Assembly (NCBI RefSeq): GCF_035968265.1
Contig: NZ_JAVYIM010000002.1
Coordinates: forward strand, 62,001-126,000
Reading direction: 5' to 3'
DNA length: 64,000 nt
From: Nitrosarchaeum sp.
Lineage (GTDB): Archaea > Thermoproteota > Nitrososphaeria > Nitrososphaerales > Nitrosopumilaceae
The notes under the pieces are model-generated. The model worked only from the letters and a program-made list of their open reading frames with translations. It was not told the DNA's origin and did not search any database. This document shows, piece after piece, positions 32,993 to 40,967 of this stretch (positions within the stretch are counted from its first letter, which is position 1; each line of letters opens with the position of its first letter). The translations under genes and the position numbers were made by a program.

Positions 32993-34486
32993 ATGCAATT
33001 TTCACACAGTCTAATCTTGGGATTTCTTATAATTACCGCAATATCGGGAGTCATTGGAATAATTTCACTATATCAGTTTGTTACAATTGTAGATTCACTC
33101 AAAACTGCAGTACCAGAATCAATTGAGGACTTTAAAACAAAAGCATCGATTCTGGAAAGTGATAGATTGATAATATATTATGATGAAGTTTTAACACAAT
33201 CCGCAAGAAATTATGCTTTTACTCATGATGAAAAATGGAAATTAAGATATTTTCAAATTGAGCCCGCGTTAGACAAATTGATCAAAGAGCCATATAGTAA
33301 TGCAAATAACAGCATTTTTTTGGAATTAAATAAAATAAACGTTCAGCTTGTCAACATGGAAAAAGAGGCAATAAAGTTAACAGATGACGGAGAATATGAA
33401 CAAGCCATATCAATTTTGGAAAGCGATGAATACACAGAGCTAAAATCACTATACACGGATTCGTTGAAGCTTCACGCAGAAAATAACAATTTAGAATATG
33501 ATGATGGTATCAAATCACTAGAAAATACATCATTGTTACTTTCTTCAAACATAGATCGAGTGACAAAAGAAGGTACGATAGTCTTGGAGATTATTTTTCC
33601 AATTTTGGTGTCTCTGTCTATTTTTCTAGGAATATTTTTTTCAAAAAGATTAGCAACACCAATCAACGATTTAAAAAAATCAGTAAAACAGATTGCCGCA
33701 GGGAATTTTGATGTAAACATTGTAGTACATGGACCAGATGAGATCAAGGAATTGATACATGATTTTAAGACAATGGTGATAGAGCTGAATAAAATCGATA
33801 TCATGAAAAATGATTTTTCAGCCATGATCACGCATGAGTTAAAAACACCACTAGTTCCAATAATTGGATATGTAGATTTACTTTTATCAAAACACTTTGG
33901 GGACTTGAATCAAAATCAAATAGAACGACTACTGAGGATAAAGAATAGCTGCATAAAGATGCAAAATATAGTCACTGACATTCTTGACATTAATGGAATA
34001 GGGACGAATCAATTGAAATTCAACATGGAAATAAATGACATATCATTAATCGTCAAGGATGGTATAGAGCAATTGAAAGATGAATTCAGTAAGAAGAAAA
34101 TTACAATTGCAGAGTCGCTGGAAAAAAATCTGATGTGTAATTGTGATAAAGGTAGAATAAACCAAGTCATAATCAACGTATTAAGCAATGCAATTGACTT
34201 TTGTCCAAAGCAAGAAGGTAGAATTGAGATAATAACAAACAGGATTAGAAACAACATTCACATTATTATCAAAGATAATGGAATAGGTATTTCAAAAGAA
34301 AACATAAACAAAATATTTGTAAAGTATTACCAAGTAGACACCACATCAATTAGGGAGCATGGGGGAACAGGCATAGGTTTGTCATTGTCTAAGATTATCG
34401 TAGAAAAGCATAATGGCAAAATTTGGGCAGAATCAAATGGAAAAGACAAAGGTTCAGAAATTCACATTCAGATACCAACTATATGA
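32993..34486 (+). CDS. sensor histidine kinase with HAMP domain
   Basis: 497 residues. Two membrane helices (about 8-30 and 196-216) flank a helical extracytoplasmic sensor of about 165 residues. A HAMP domain follows (residues 217-268), then HisKA with H281 in MITHELKTPLVP, and an ATPase domain with NVLSNAIDFC, DNGIGIS and GTGIGLSLSK. All catalytic boxes look intact. No response regulator is next to it. It lies just outside the integrated element, 140 bp after the distal att site. Confidence 0.92.
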   Translation: MQFSHSLILGFLIITAISGVIGIISLYQFVTIVDSLKTAVPESIEDFKTKASILESDRLIIYYDEVLTQSARNYAFTHDEKWKLRYFQIEPALDKLIKEPYSNANNSIFLELNKINVQLVNMEKEAIKLTDDGEYEQAISILESDEYTELKSLYTDSLKLHAENNNLEYDDGIKSLENTSLLLSSNIDRVTKEGTIVLEIIFPILVSLSIFLGIFFSKRLATPINDLKKSVKQIAAGNFDVNIVVHGPDEIKELIHDFKTMVIELNKIDIMKNDFSAMITHELKTPLVPIIGYVDLLLSKHFGDLNQNQIERLLRIKNSCIKMQNIVTDILDINGIGTNQLKFNMEINDISLIVKDGIEQLKDEFSKKKITIAESLEKNLMCNCDKGRINQVIINVLSNAIDFCPKQEGRIEIITNRIRNNIHIIIKDNGIGISKENINKIFVKYYQVDTTSIREHGGTGIGLSLSKIIVEKHNGKIWAESNGKDKGSEIHIQIPTI

Positions 34487-34595
34487 GAATTTAATCTGCG
34501 TCCCATTTATTGTCAATAATGGTGGTAGAGTCCAAAATGACTATGCATTTGTTATATGCGTTGCCAGTGGAACTTGTGTTAAAACTGCAATGGGA

Positions 34596-34712
34596 TTATT
34601 GACTTTCAATCTTGAAATGTTCACAACTGTCAAAATTATAAAAACTAACATATCTACTCATGTAATGTTTGATGCATCCATTTTCATCCCCCGAAATGCT
34701 AGACGAGTCCAT
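34596..34712 (-). CDS. possible small protein (38 aa)
   Basis: An ATG at 34712 opens a 38-residue frame with NGCIKHYMSRYVSFY and DSCEHFK, ending at TAA 34596-34598. The paired Cys/His residues suggest a metal site, and the frame looks more protein-like than the overlapping plus-strand frame. The promoter spacing is not ideal (a TTAAAAT box centred about 18 nt upstream). It occupies part of the 313-bp gap 34487-34799, in which nothing else is seen apart from the promoter of the next gene. Confidence 0.35.
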   Translation of the reverse strand: MDSSSISGDENGCIKHYMSRYVSFYNFDSCEHFKIESQ

Positions 34713-34775
34713 GTCAACCCATTTAGATTTTAACCTTGAAATGATTCAATATCATAATTAAAAATCACATGTTTG

Positions 34776-34782
34776 TTTATAT
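34776..34782 (+). promoter_or_regulatory. TATA-like box, near-leaderless start
   Basis: TTTATAT lies 18-24 nt before the ATG at 34800. This supports that ATG as the start, rather than the earlier in-frame ATG at 34773, which would place the box inside the gene. Confidence 0.45.
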
Positions 34783-34799
34783 GTCGAATTTTTCCAATA

Positions 34800-35495
34800 A
34801 TGTCATTGGTTAATCAATACGTTTGGATAGGAATTGTAGTTGCAGCGTTTTTTGTAGGGGTTGGTGCTAGTTATGCTCATTTTGCAAATACATATGATCC
34901 AATGTCTATGAAATTTCAAAATCAAGATTTGTTTAATCAAATGATGTCTAATAATCCTAAAATGTCTCAACAATGGATGGATTCAGGCATGATGAATCAA
35001 CAACAAATTATGCAAGATCCAAAACAAATGATGGAATGGATGGTAAACGATCCAAAACATATTGAACAAATGTCAACTATCATGAAAGAAGATCATGTAT
35101 TTATGTCAAAAATGATGTCTGTCATGATGAATGATCCTGATTTGAGGTTACAGCTGATGGGTCATATGTCTGAAAATTCAGAATCATTCAAAGAAATGAT
35201 GAATATGATGGGTTATGCTAACATAACAGATCCCAAAGATTATGGAATGATGATGGGTAATATGACAGGAATACATGATAATATGATGTTGGAGTTGATG
35301 AAAGACCCTGAAACAAGAGAAAAAATGATTGAGTTAATGAAAGAACACATTTCAGAAATGAATGACTTATTTTCTTCTAATTTACCATATGATGAGTTTA
35401 ATATGAAAATGGATGATTTAATGCAAGAACACATGCAATCAATGCAAGAGTTAATTCCTAATCATCAAATGACAGGAACTATGCATCACCCTTAA
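34800..35495 (+). CDS. membrane-anchored methionine-rich protein, probable copper binder
   Basis: 231 residues from ATG 34800. An N-terminal membrane anchor (YVWIGIVVAAFFVGVGASYA) places the rest outside the cell. The mature part is helical and very rich in Met with scattered His: MMSNNPKMSQQWM, DSGMMNQQQIMQ, MGYANITD, DYGMMMGNMTG and a final MTGTMHHP. A Met-rich exported domain commonly binds Cu(I). It resembles no enzyme. It precedes the convergent TRASH-domain regulator, and a joint copper role fits (inference). Confidence 0.75.
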   Translation: MSLVNQYVWIGIVVAAFFVGVGASYAHFANTYDPMSMKFQNQDLFNQMMSNNPKMSQQWMDSGMMNQQQIMQDPKQMMEWMVNDPKHIEQMSTIMKEDHVFMSKMMSVMMNDPDLRLQLMGHMSENSESFKEMMNMMGYANITDPKDYGMMMGNMTGIHDNMMLELMKDPETREKMIELMKEHISEMNDLFSSNLPYDEFNMKMDDLMQEHMQSMQELIPNHQMTGTMHHP

Positions 35496-35537
35496 AAATT
35501 TAGTTTCAAATTTTGTTAATTTATTTTGGTATTGATT

Positions 35538-35969
35538 TTATATTTTATGATTAAGCGTTTCAATTCGTCCTCTGTACTTTTCCTTGTACAAAGTTCTACA
35601 AGATGTACAACAAAAGAATCTTTCAAAATCTGCAATTTTAAGAACATGTGGTTTGTCAGAAATTGGACCCTTGCACAAATCACATATCATTTTTAAAATC
35701 ATATCTTTTGTGATTTTCACATCATGTTTTTTTGGTGATTTTACTTTTATGCTCTCAAAATGCTTCTCCGTCTTGTTTTCAAGCATTCCAAGATCAATAA
35801 TAGGAGATATGGATTTTATCAATCCCACATTTACCAATCTCTCGTATCTAGCTTGAACCGTAGGTGTGCTTACTTTGATCTCTCGGGATATCTGTCGAAA
35901 TGATTTTCTCCCATCTTTAATCAATGATTCAATAATTGCAATATCGATTTCATCAGGCTGAAATGGCAT
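35538..35969 (-). CDS. Lrp/AsnC-type HTH fused to TRASH metal-sensing domain
   Basis: 143 residues. Residues 1-60 are an Lrp/AsnC winged helix (DEIDIAIIESLIKDGRKSF, STPTVQARYERLVNVGLIKS). Residues 90-135 are a TRASH domain with C96, C99, C120, C121 and C124 in CDLCKG and RFFCCTSC. Known archaeal proteins with this build (CopT/CopR type) sense copper and control its export. The RAM ligand domain of ordinary Lrp is missing. It is divergent from the CcdA operon, and a palindrome lies between them. No P-type ATPase gene is in the window. Confidence 0.85.
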   Translation of the reverse strand: MPFQPDEIDIAIIESLIKDGRKSFRQISREIKVSTPTVQARYERLVNVGLIKSISPIIDLGMLENKTEKHFESIKVKSPKKHDVKITKDMILKMICDLCKGPISDKPHVLKIADFERFFCCTSCRTLYKEKYRGRIETLNHKI

Positions 35970-36000
35970 ATGGCTAATTCCAGTTTAGAATATTTATCGT

Positions 36001-36014
36001 TTTACAATTGTAAA
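36001..36014. promoter_or_regulatory. palindromic operator candidate
   Basis: TTTACAATTGTAAA, a perfect 14-bp palindrome in the 83-bp region between the TRASH regulator (start 35969) and the CcdA gene (ATG 36053). On the plus side it lies just upstream of a TATA-like box (TGTATATGTA, about 36027-36036). It is well placed to bind the dimeric regulator and control both directions. Confidence 0.5.
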
Positions 36015-36052
36015 GTACACTATTATTGTATATGTAGAATTATACATTGTTC

Positions 36053-37039
36053 ATGTCAAATCAAATTGCAGTAAAAAAATCTCTTATTCTTACTTTGTTT
36101 GTATTATTTTCACTAATTTTTGTTGGGGGTGTATTTGCAGCTACAAGTGAAATTGCAGTCGGTGCTGGAAATGAATTATCTTATCCTTCATGGCTAGTAA
36201 TTGCATACCTAGCAGGCTTGTCGATGATAATTTTGCCGTGTACACTTCCATTAGTATTCATCATAATTCCACTTAGCATGGGTAAGGGTGCAAAAAAAGG
36301 ACTTGGTATGGCCATGTTGTTTGGGGCAGGTCTTACAATAACAATTGCATTTTATGGATTTGGAATTGGTGCACTTGGTCAAACAGCAGATTTAGATCGC
36401 ATTTCAGTTTTCATGTTTTTAATTGCTGGTATTGCAGCATTTCTTTTTGGTTTGTCACAACTAAAATTATTTGAATTAAAACTACCTACGTATTCTGGCA
36501 CTCCTAACTTTATTCAAAAACGTGGAGATTACTCAAAATCATTTTTTATGGGATTATTATTAGGAAATGCAGGCGTTGGTTGTCCCAATCCAATGTTTTA
36601 TTGGCTGTTAATTTACATCGCGGGAACTGGTAATATGGAGATAGGTGCAAGTCTAGGTGCAGTACATGGAGTAGGGAGAGCAATCCCATTAATTCTTTTA
36701 TCTGTCTTGGCAATCATTGGCGTAAATGCTACAAAAGGAATTACTGCAAACAAAATAACAATTGAAAAACTTACTGGATGGATGTTGATAGTACTTGGAG
36801 CATTTTTAATAATTAATGGAATACCTGGTGGTCATGAATGGTATGAAACCACATTTGTCCACATTGCATGGAATAATTTTGTTACCACATTATCTCTTCC
36901 TCCTGAATTTCATATTGGCCAGCATACTCATCACTATGATGTTCAAATGCCACAAGAATTCGCTCCAGTTTTATTTAGTGCGCTACTTGTATTTCCAATC
37001 ATATGGTATTTTACTCGAAAAAAGGAGATAACACCATGA
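36053..37039 (+). CDS. CcdA/DsbD-like thiol-disulfide membrane transporter
   Basis: About 328 residues from ATG 36053 (an in-frame TTG lies two codons earlier). A signal-like first helix is followed by six to eight membrane helices. The paired redox cysteines are in IILPCTLPLVF and GNAGVGCPNPMF, which match the CcdA/DsbD core that carries reducing power across the membrane. A loop near residue 260-310 has several histidines (FHIGQHTHHYD), which could bind copper. Its stop overlaps the start of the YHS gene (ATGA). It is the first gene of a metal/thiol operon. Confidence 0.85.
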   Translation: MSNQIAVKKSLILTLFVLFSLIFVGGVFAATSEIAVGAGNELSYPSWLVIAYLAGLSMIILPCTLPLVFIIIPLSMGKGAKKGLGMAMLFGAGLTITIAFYGFGIGALGQTADLDRISVFMFLIAGIAAFLFGLSQLKLFELKLPTYSGTPNFIQKRGDYSKSFFMGLLLGNAGVGCPNPMFYWLLIYIAGTGNMEIGASLGAVHGVGRAIPLILLSVLAIIGVNATKGITANKITIEKLTGWMLIVLGAFLIINGIPGGHEWYETTFVHIAWNNFVTTLSLPPEFHIGQHTHHYDVQMPQEFAPVLFSALLVFPIIWYFTRKKEITP

Positions 37040-37173
37040 AAGATCCTGTCTGCGGAATGGATGTTGGAGAAAAAGGTGATTTGTTAGAACATGAAGGAAT
37101 ACAATATCGATTTTGTTGCGCTAGTTGTAAATGGGCTTTTGAGCAGAATCCTAAACAATTCATAAAATCATGA
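37036..37173 (+). CDS. small YHS/TRASH-like metal-binding protein (45 aa)
   Basis: A 45-residue frame whose ATG overlaps the CcdA stop (ATGA), and whose stop overlaps the next start in the same way. MKDPVCGMDVG and YRFCCASCKWAFEQNP are the YHS-domain pattern: DPVCGM, then FCCxxC. Such domains are found alone or attached to copper ATPases and bind copper or zinc. As the middle gene of a strictly overlapping trio, it may hand metal or electrons between the membrane CcdA protein and the glutaredoxin-like protein (inference). Confidence 0.82.
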   Translation: MKDPVCGMDVGEKGDLLEHEGIQYRFCCASCKWAFEQNPKQFIKS

Positions 37174-37391
37174 CTGTCCTAGTTCTCACCACACCTGGAT
37201 GCTCTAATTGTAATGTTCTTGAAAAAATGTTAGATAAACTAGGCATAAAATATGATGTTATTGATGTAACTGAAAAACCAGAATATTTGGAAAAATACCC
37301 AATATTTATGGCACCTGGTTTAGTGATTAATGGAAAACTAGAGTTTACTGGTATTCCAAAAAAAGAAGATTTGGAAAAGAAATTCTCTTAG
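37170..37391 (+). CDS. glutaredoxin/thioredoxin-like protein
   Basis: A 73-residue minimal thioredoxin fold. The active site is CSNC (C11, C14) in TTPGCSNCNVLEK, and the cis-proline region reads FMAPGLVINGK. This small form is typical of archaeal glutaredoxin-like proteins (TlpA/MtGrx type). Start overlap with the YHS gene implies one operon with CcdA, for which it could be the soluble partner. Confidence 0.85.
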   Translation: MTVLVLTTPGCSNCNVLEKMLDKLGIKYDVIDVTEKPEYLEKYPIFMAPGLVINGKLEFTGIPKKEDLEKKFS

Positions 37392-37433
37392 ACTCGCTAA
37401 TGTTTTTTACTCTGTTTGTGATGGGATTTTCAA

Positions 37434-37685
37434 ATGACTGATTATTCTATGAATGAAAAAATGATCCTTGTCCAATATGCTATTAAAAAATATGAAAATG
37501 AAGAGACTGTAATTGAAAAATTAAAGACTATTTTAAGTGAAAAGGACATTCAAAGAAATATTGACACTTTAATTGGAACTCAGAGAGTAAGAAGGATAGG
37601 ACCTGAAATTCTTCAAAACAATGAAAGTCATACTGAAATTCCTGATCTGCCAGATAATCTAAAGCCAATAGTTGACCAACTCTAG
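37434..37685 (+). CDS. small hypothetical protein (83 aa)
   Basis: 83 mostly helical residues, with no cysteines and no membrane part. It has a helix rich in Lys/Glu (KKYENEETVIEKLKTILSEKD) and a Pro-rich end (IPDLPDNLKP). It lies 42 bp after the glutaredoxin-like gene and 50 bp before the NiCoT gene on the same strand, so it is probably part of the same transcript. The function is unknown. Confidence 0.6.
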   Translation: MTDYSMNEKMILVQYAIKKYENEETVIEKLKTILSEKDIQRNIDTLIGTQRVRRIGPEILQNNESHTEIPDLPDNLKPIVDQL

Positions 37686-37735
37686 CGTTTGGAAATTCTT
37701 TTTACCATGGTATCAAGAAGCCATATGAGGTAAAA

Positions 37736-38485
37736 TTGTTAGAAGAAATATTTGGTCAAATTGGCAATTTTACTCCAGCTATTATTGCAGGACTTGGACT
37801 GACATTAGGAATACAACACGCATTTGAAGCAGATCATATCGCCGCTGTTTCTACGCAACTGACAAATTCTAATACGATTCAATCAAAAAAACAACTTTTC
37901 AAAACAAGTTTAACAAAATCTTCTTTACTTGGAGCAATTTGGGGAGCAGGACATACTACTACTTTGATACTAGTTGGTTTGATAGTTTATGGTTTTACAC
38001 TTACAATAAATAAAGAAATTTTTTCTGGATTTGAATTTTTAGTTGGTCTGATGTTAATTTTATTAGCGATTACAAGAATATCAAATAAAAATTTTCTAAA
38101 AATCAAACATAGACATCCACACACACATAATGACGGTTCGATTCATTTTGATGAACATAATCATCATGACAATAATCATTCTCATAATCATAAATCATAT
38201 CTAATTGGAATGATTCACGGTCTTGCTGGAAGTGGAACACTAATTGTTATGACCTCAGGCATGCTTCTTAGTCTCCCTTCAGTATTGACATTCATTGGAA
38301 TATTTGGATTAGGTTCTATTATTGGAATGTCTTTAATTGGAGGTTTGTTAGGCATTCCATTTGGTTTATCAAATAATACTAGAGCTAAAGCAATAATGAA
38401 GTACTTGACATGTTCTCTTAGCTTTGTTTTAGGCTTGTCTATTGTTTATCAAATAGGCATTATAGATAATTTATTTGGATTTTAA
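37736..38485 (+). CDS. NiCoT/NicO family nickel-cobalt transporter
   Basis: 249 residues from TTG 37736 with about six membrane helices. The family signature HAFEADHI is at residues 28-35. A histidine-rich loop (HRHPHTHNDG, then DEHNHHDNNHSHNH) lies near the middle, and a second family motif, HGLAGSGTLIV, follows. It should import or export Ni2+ or Co2+; cobalt for cobalamin or nickel for urease are both plausible in ammonia oxidisers. Its end overlaps the convergent radical SAM gene by 4 bp. Confidence 0.85.
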   Translation: MLEEIFGQIGNFTPAIIAGLGLTLGIQHAFEADHIAAVSTQLTNSNTIQSKKQLFKTSLTKSSLLGAIWGAGHTTTLILVGLIVYGFTLTINKEIFSGFEFLVGLMLILLAITRISNKNFLKIKHRHPHTHNDGSIHFDEHNHHDNNHSHNHKSYLIGMIHGLAGSGTLIVMTSGMLLSLPSVLTFIGIFGLGSIIGMSLIGGLLGIPFGLSNNTRAKAIMKYLTCSLSFVLGLSIVYQIGIIDNLFGF

Positions 38486-39363
38486 AAGCCACGCAGTCCT
38501 TCTGGACGCATAATTTCTGGATGCTGTTTCATCCAATTTATTTTATCTAACATAGTCTGTTTGTCTTGTGGAAATGTACCCTTAATTGTATATGCGTTTG
38601 AACCATGGTTTGCTCTAAAAATTATCTCTTCTTTAGTTTCTATCTGATTGATTAAATCATACAACTCTTCAAGTGATTCATCATCACTAATTCGAATAAA
38701 TGGTTCTCCAAATTTTTCCAAAAATTCCTGTTTGATTCCGTTTTCTAAATAGAGAGTTAAGGCTCCTACATAATTAGGAGAACAAGCACTAATCACTTCT
38801 GCGGTTCCTCTAATGTGTTCTTTTGAATATGTTTTTCCACCTAATCCTAGAATAATCATGCATGACATTATGTAACCTGCATCTTTTGCTTTGTTTACAG
38901 ATTTGATAATTGTTTTTGCAATTGCTCCTTTTGTTACTTTTTTTAAAACTATGTCAGAACCACTTTCAATTCCCAAATATAGCATATCTAATCCCGCATC
39001 GTGCATTTTCTTTAGCTCCTCCGGAGTTTTCTTTAAAATATTCATTGGCATTGCATAGCATGAAATTCTCTCAAGATTAGAAAATTTTTCATAAAGATAT
39101 TTTACAATTTTAACAATGTATTCTGAATCAAGATTCAGAGCATCACCATCTGCCAAAAATATTTTTCTGGTGTCTGGTAGTTGTTTTGCCATTAGATCAA
39201 TTTCCATTTTTACTTCATCCCATGGTTTTTCTGAATATTGTTTTGATCTATACATATCACAAAAAGAGCATTCATTAAAGGAACATCCTAGAGTTACTTG
39301 AAAAATTAACGATCTTGCCTCCGAAGGAGGTCTGTACAAAGGAGCATCATAGTTTAACATCAT
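38482..39363 (-). CDS. radical SAM protein with C-x4-C-x2-C cluster motif
   Basis: 293 residues. The cluster motif is TLGCSFNECSFCDMY (C27, C32, C35), spaced C-x4-C-x2-C rather than the usual C-x3-C-x2-C; a known family with GCSxNxCxFCxMY shares this spacing. A TIM-barrel follows, with IFLADGDAL, YLGIESGSD and MSCMIILGLGGKTY. The substrate is unknown; these proteins are often labelled HemN-like or Elp3-like. It stands alone on the minus strand. Confidence 0.82.
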   Translation of the reverse strand: MMLNYDAPLYRPPSEARSLIFQVTLGCSFNECSFCDMYRSKQYSEKPWDEVKMEIDLMAKQLPDTRKIFLADGDALNLDSEYIVKIVKYLYEKFSNLERISCYAMPMNILKKTPEELKKMHDAGLDMLYLGIESGSDIVLKKVTKGAIAKTIIKSVNKAKDAGYIMSCMIILGLGGKTYSKEHIRGTAEVISACSPNYVGALTLYLENGIKQEFLEKFGEPFIRISDDESLEELYDLINQIETKEEIIFRANHGSNAYTIKGTFPQDKQTMLDKINWMKQHPEIMRPEGLRGF

Positions 39364-39464
39364 TCACAAGAATTGCTTGATTATGTTTTTTATACTTTCT
39401 AATATTTAACAGAAAATAAAACCCATAACGCCTTTTAATTGATGAACACAAGAATTCATAGATT

Positions 39465-39767
39465 ATGGCAAACGATCCAGAATCAAAAAGACTAATGTGG
39501 TTTATTTTTGCAGGCTCAAGGGGTGGACTAACCCGTCTACGCATCATATCTATGCTTAAAAAAACACCACTTAACACAAATCAATTATCTAAGGAACTGG
39601 GCTTTGATTACAAGGCTATTCAGCATCATATCAAAGTTCTTGAAAAAAATAACATGATTACAAAAGTTGGAGAAAAATATAGTGTTATGTATTTTATATC
39701 TACATTTCTAGAAATCAATATGGAGACATTTGAAGAAATTGAAGGAAAACTGGATAAAAGTAAATAA
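39465..39767 (+). CDS. ArsR-like winged-helix regulator
   Basis: 100 residues: AGSRGGLTRLRIISMLKKTP, then NQLSKELGFDYKAIQHHIKV and NMITKVGEKY form a full winged helix of the archaeal ArsR type. There are no metal-binding cysteines. The gene is followed 25 bp later by a three-helix membrane protein, an arrangement common in archaea in which regulator and membrane protein are paired. The signal is unknown. Confidence 0.82.
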   Translation: MANDPESKRLMWFIFAGSRGGLTRLRIISMLKKTPLNTNQLSKELGFDYKAIQHHIKVLEKNNMITKVGEKYSVMYFISTFLEINMETFEEIEGKLDKSK

Positions 39768-39792
39768 AAGATTAGGAGATGCTTCTCTCTAA

Positions 39793-40077
39793 ATGGAATC
39801 CAATTCTCTACTGTTATCTATCGTTTCCATCGCTAATATGGTAGTACTTGTAGTCTTAATTTGCATTTTTGGAAAAATATACTCAAAGACCAGAGCTCAG
39901 CTTCCTTTAGGTATGATTGTAGTTGCAGGTATGTTATTCCTTCATAATGTTATTGGGGCATTTGCATATTTCTCAATGGATGAGCTTTTTTCACATGAAA
40001 TATTTCCTTACATGTTAGGAGTTGGTATTGCTGAACTATCCGGATTGCTGATTTTCTTAAAAATTACTTTAGACTAG
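39793..40077 (+). CDS. three-helix membrane protein
   Basis: 94 residues with three membrane helices (about 5-27, 37-58, 70-92). ARAQLPLGMI and LHNVIGAFAYF resemble small membrane proteins that accompany ArsR-like regulators in archaea. It lies 25 bp after such a regulator and 29 bp before the next membrane protein; the three probably form an operon. It may act as a membrane sensor for the regulator (inference). Confidence 0.65.
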   Translation: MESNSLLLSIVSIANMVVLVVLICIFGKIYSKTRAQLPLGMIVVAGMLFLHNVIGAFAYFSMDELFSHEIFPYMLGVGIAELSGLLIFLKITLD

Positions 40078-40106
40078 TTTAATTGTAGAGTAAAACTAAT
40101 AATTTT

Positions 40107-40559
40107 ATGTTAAAAAAATATAGCAAATATTTTTCACTAAACAAAAATATTCTTATCGCTTTTGCAGCGTCAATTATAATTTCTGCAATCGTTGCTCAAA
40201 TATTATCTGAACAAGCAGCTTATCTTAATACTAGTTATACACTTCTGGTTGATTATGTAGTTTATTTTTCTACGTTTGGTAGTTTGTATTATTTAGATAA
40301 CAGAAAAAAATATTTGCTTGAATCTGGTAAAACTGATAAAGTAAGATTAAAACATGATCTAATTAAAATTGTCACATCACTTGGAATAGGTGAAATTATC
40401 TACACCATAGTGAGATGGTTCTTACAATATTATTTCTTAACAATAAATTACGATGCATATCTTGCTTCTATAGTATCGCAAGTTATATCTACAATAGTTT
40501 ACATGATAGTGATTAATTTGAGTGTAAAAATGACGAGGTTGTATAAAGATGGGAATTAG
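40107..40559 (+). CDS. four-helix membrane protein
   Basis: 150 residues with about four membrane helices and a charged loop of 25 residues (DNRKKYLLESGKTDKVRLKHD). No family match. It overlaps the RNase H-like gene by 11 bp, suggesting translation coupling. Confidence 0.65.
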   Translation: MLKKYSKYFSLNKNILIAFAASIIISAIVAQILSEQAAYLNTSYTLLVDYVVYFSTFGSLYYLDNRKKYLLESGKTDKVRLKHDLIKIVTSLGIGEIIYTIVRWFLQYYFLTINYDAYLASIVSQVISTIVYMIVINLSVKMTRLYKDGN

Positions 40560-40905
40560 TGTTTATGTTGATGGATCAGGTGGTCCTAATGGAGGATTTG
40601 GTTATTTTGTAAAAGAGACAGGTGACTCTTTTTATGAAAAAAAACCTGAAATAACTAATAATCAGGCTGAATACATGGCAATAATTGCGGCACTCAAAAA
40701 TTTTTCAAATTCTACTGAGGAAATTACTATTTTTAGCGATTCAAAAAATACTATATCTCAACTAAATCATGAATTTGCAATAAATAATGAAAAATTACGA
40801 GAACTTGCACGTGAGGCATGGACTCTGATAGGAAACTTTTCTAAAATTACACTTTTGTGGGTTCCAAGAAAAGAAAATCTAGCAGGAAAGATGTTAGGAA
40901 GCTAA
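40549..40905 (+). CDS. RNase H-like protein
   Basis: 118 residues of the type 1 RNase H fold, which cuts the RNA strand of RNA-DNA hybrids. Catalytic residues seen are D8 (VYVDGSGG), E41 (NNQAEYMAI) and D64 (IFSDSKN). The end reads WVPRKENLAGKMLGS; in active relatives this segment (NxxAD.LA) gives the fourth acidic residue, which is absent here. It may use another residue, be weakly active, or only bind hybrids. Its start overlaps the upstream membrane gene by 11 bp. Confidence 0.8.
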   Translation: MGISVYVDGSGGPNGGFGYFVKETGDSFYEKKPEITNNQAEYMAIIAALKNFSNSTEEITIFSDSKNTISQLNHEFAINNEKLRELAREAWTLIGNFSKITLLWVPRKENLAGKMLGS

Positions 40906-40967
40906 AAAACGAGATCAAAAATTTCCATGAATAACTTTATTATACAAAATCTTTAGTCCAAATTAAC

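Noticed and set aside
34413-34733. 106-residue open frame on the plus strand
   Set aside because: It overlaps the end of the histidine kinase in another frame and has no domain, promoter or natural start.
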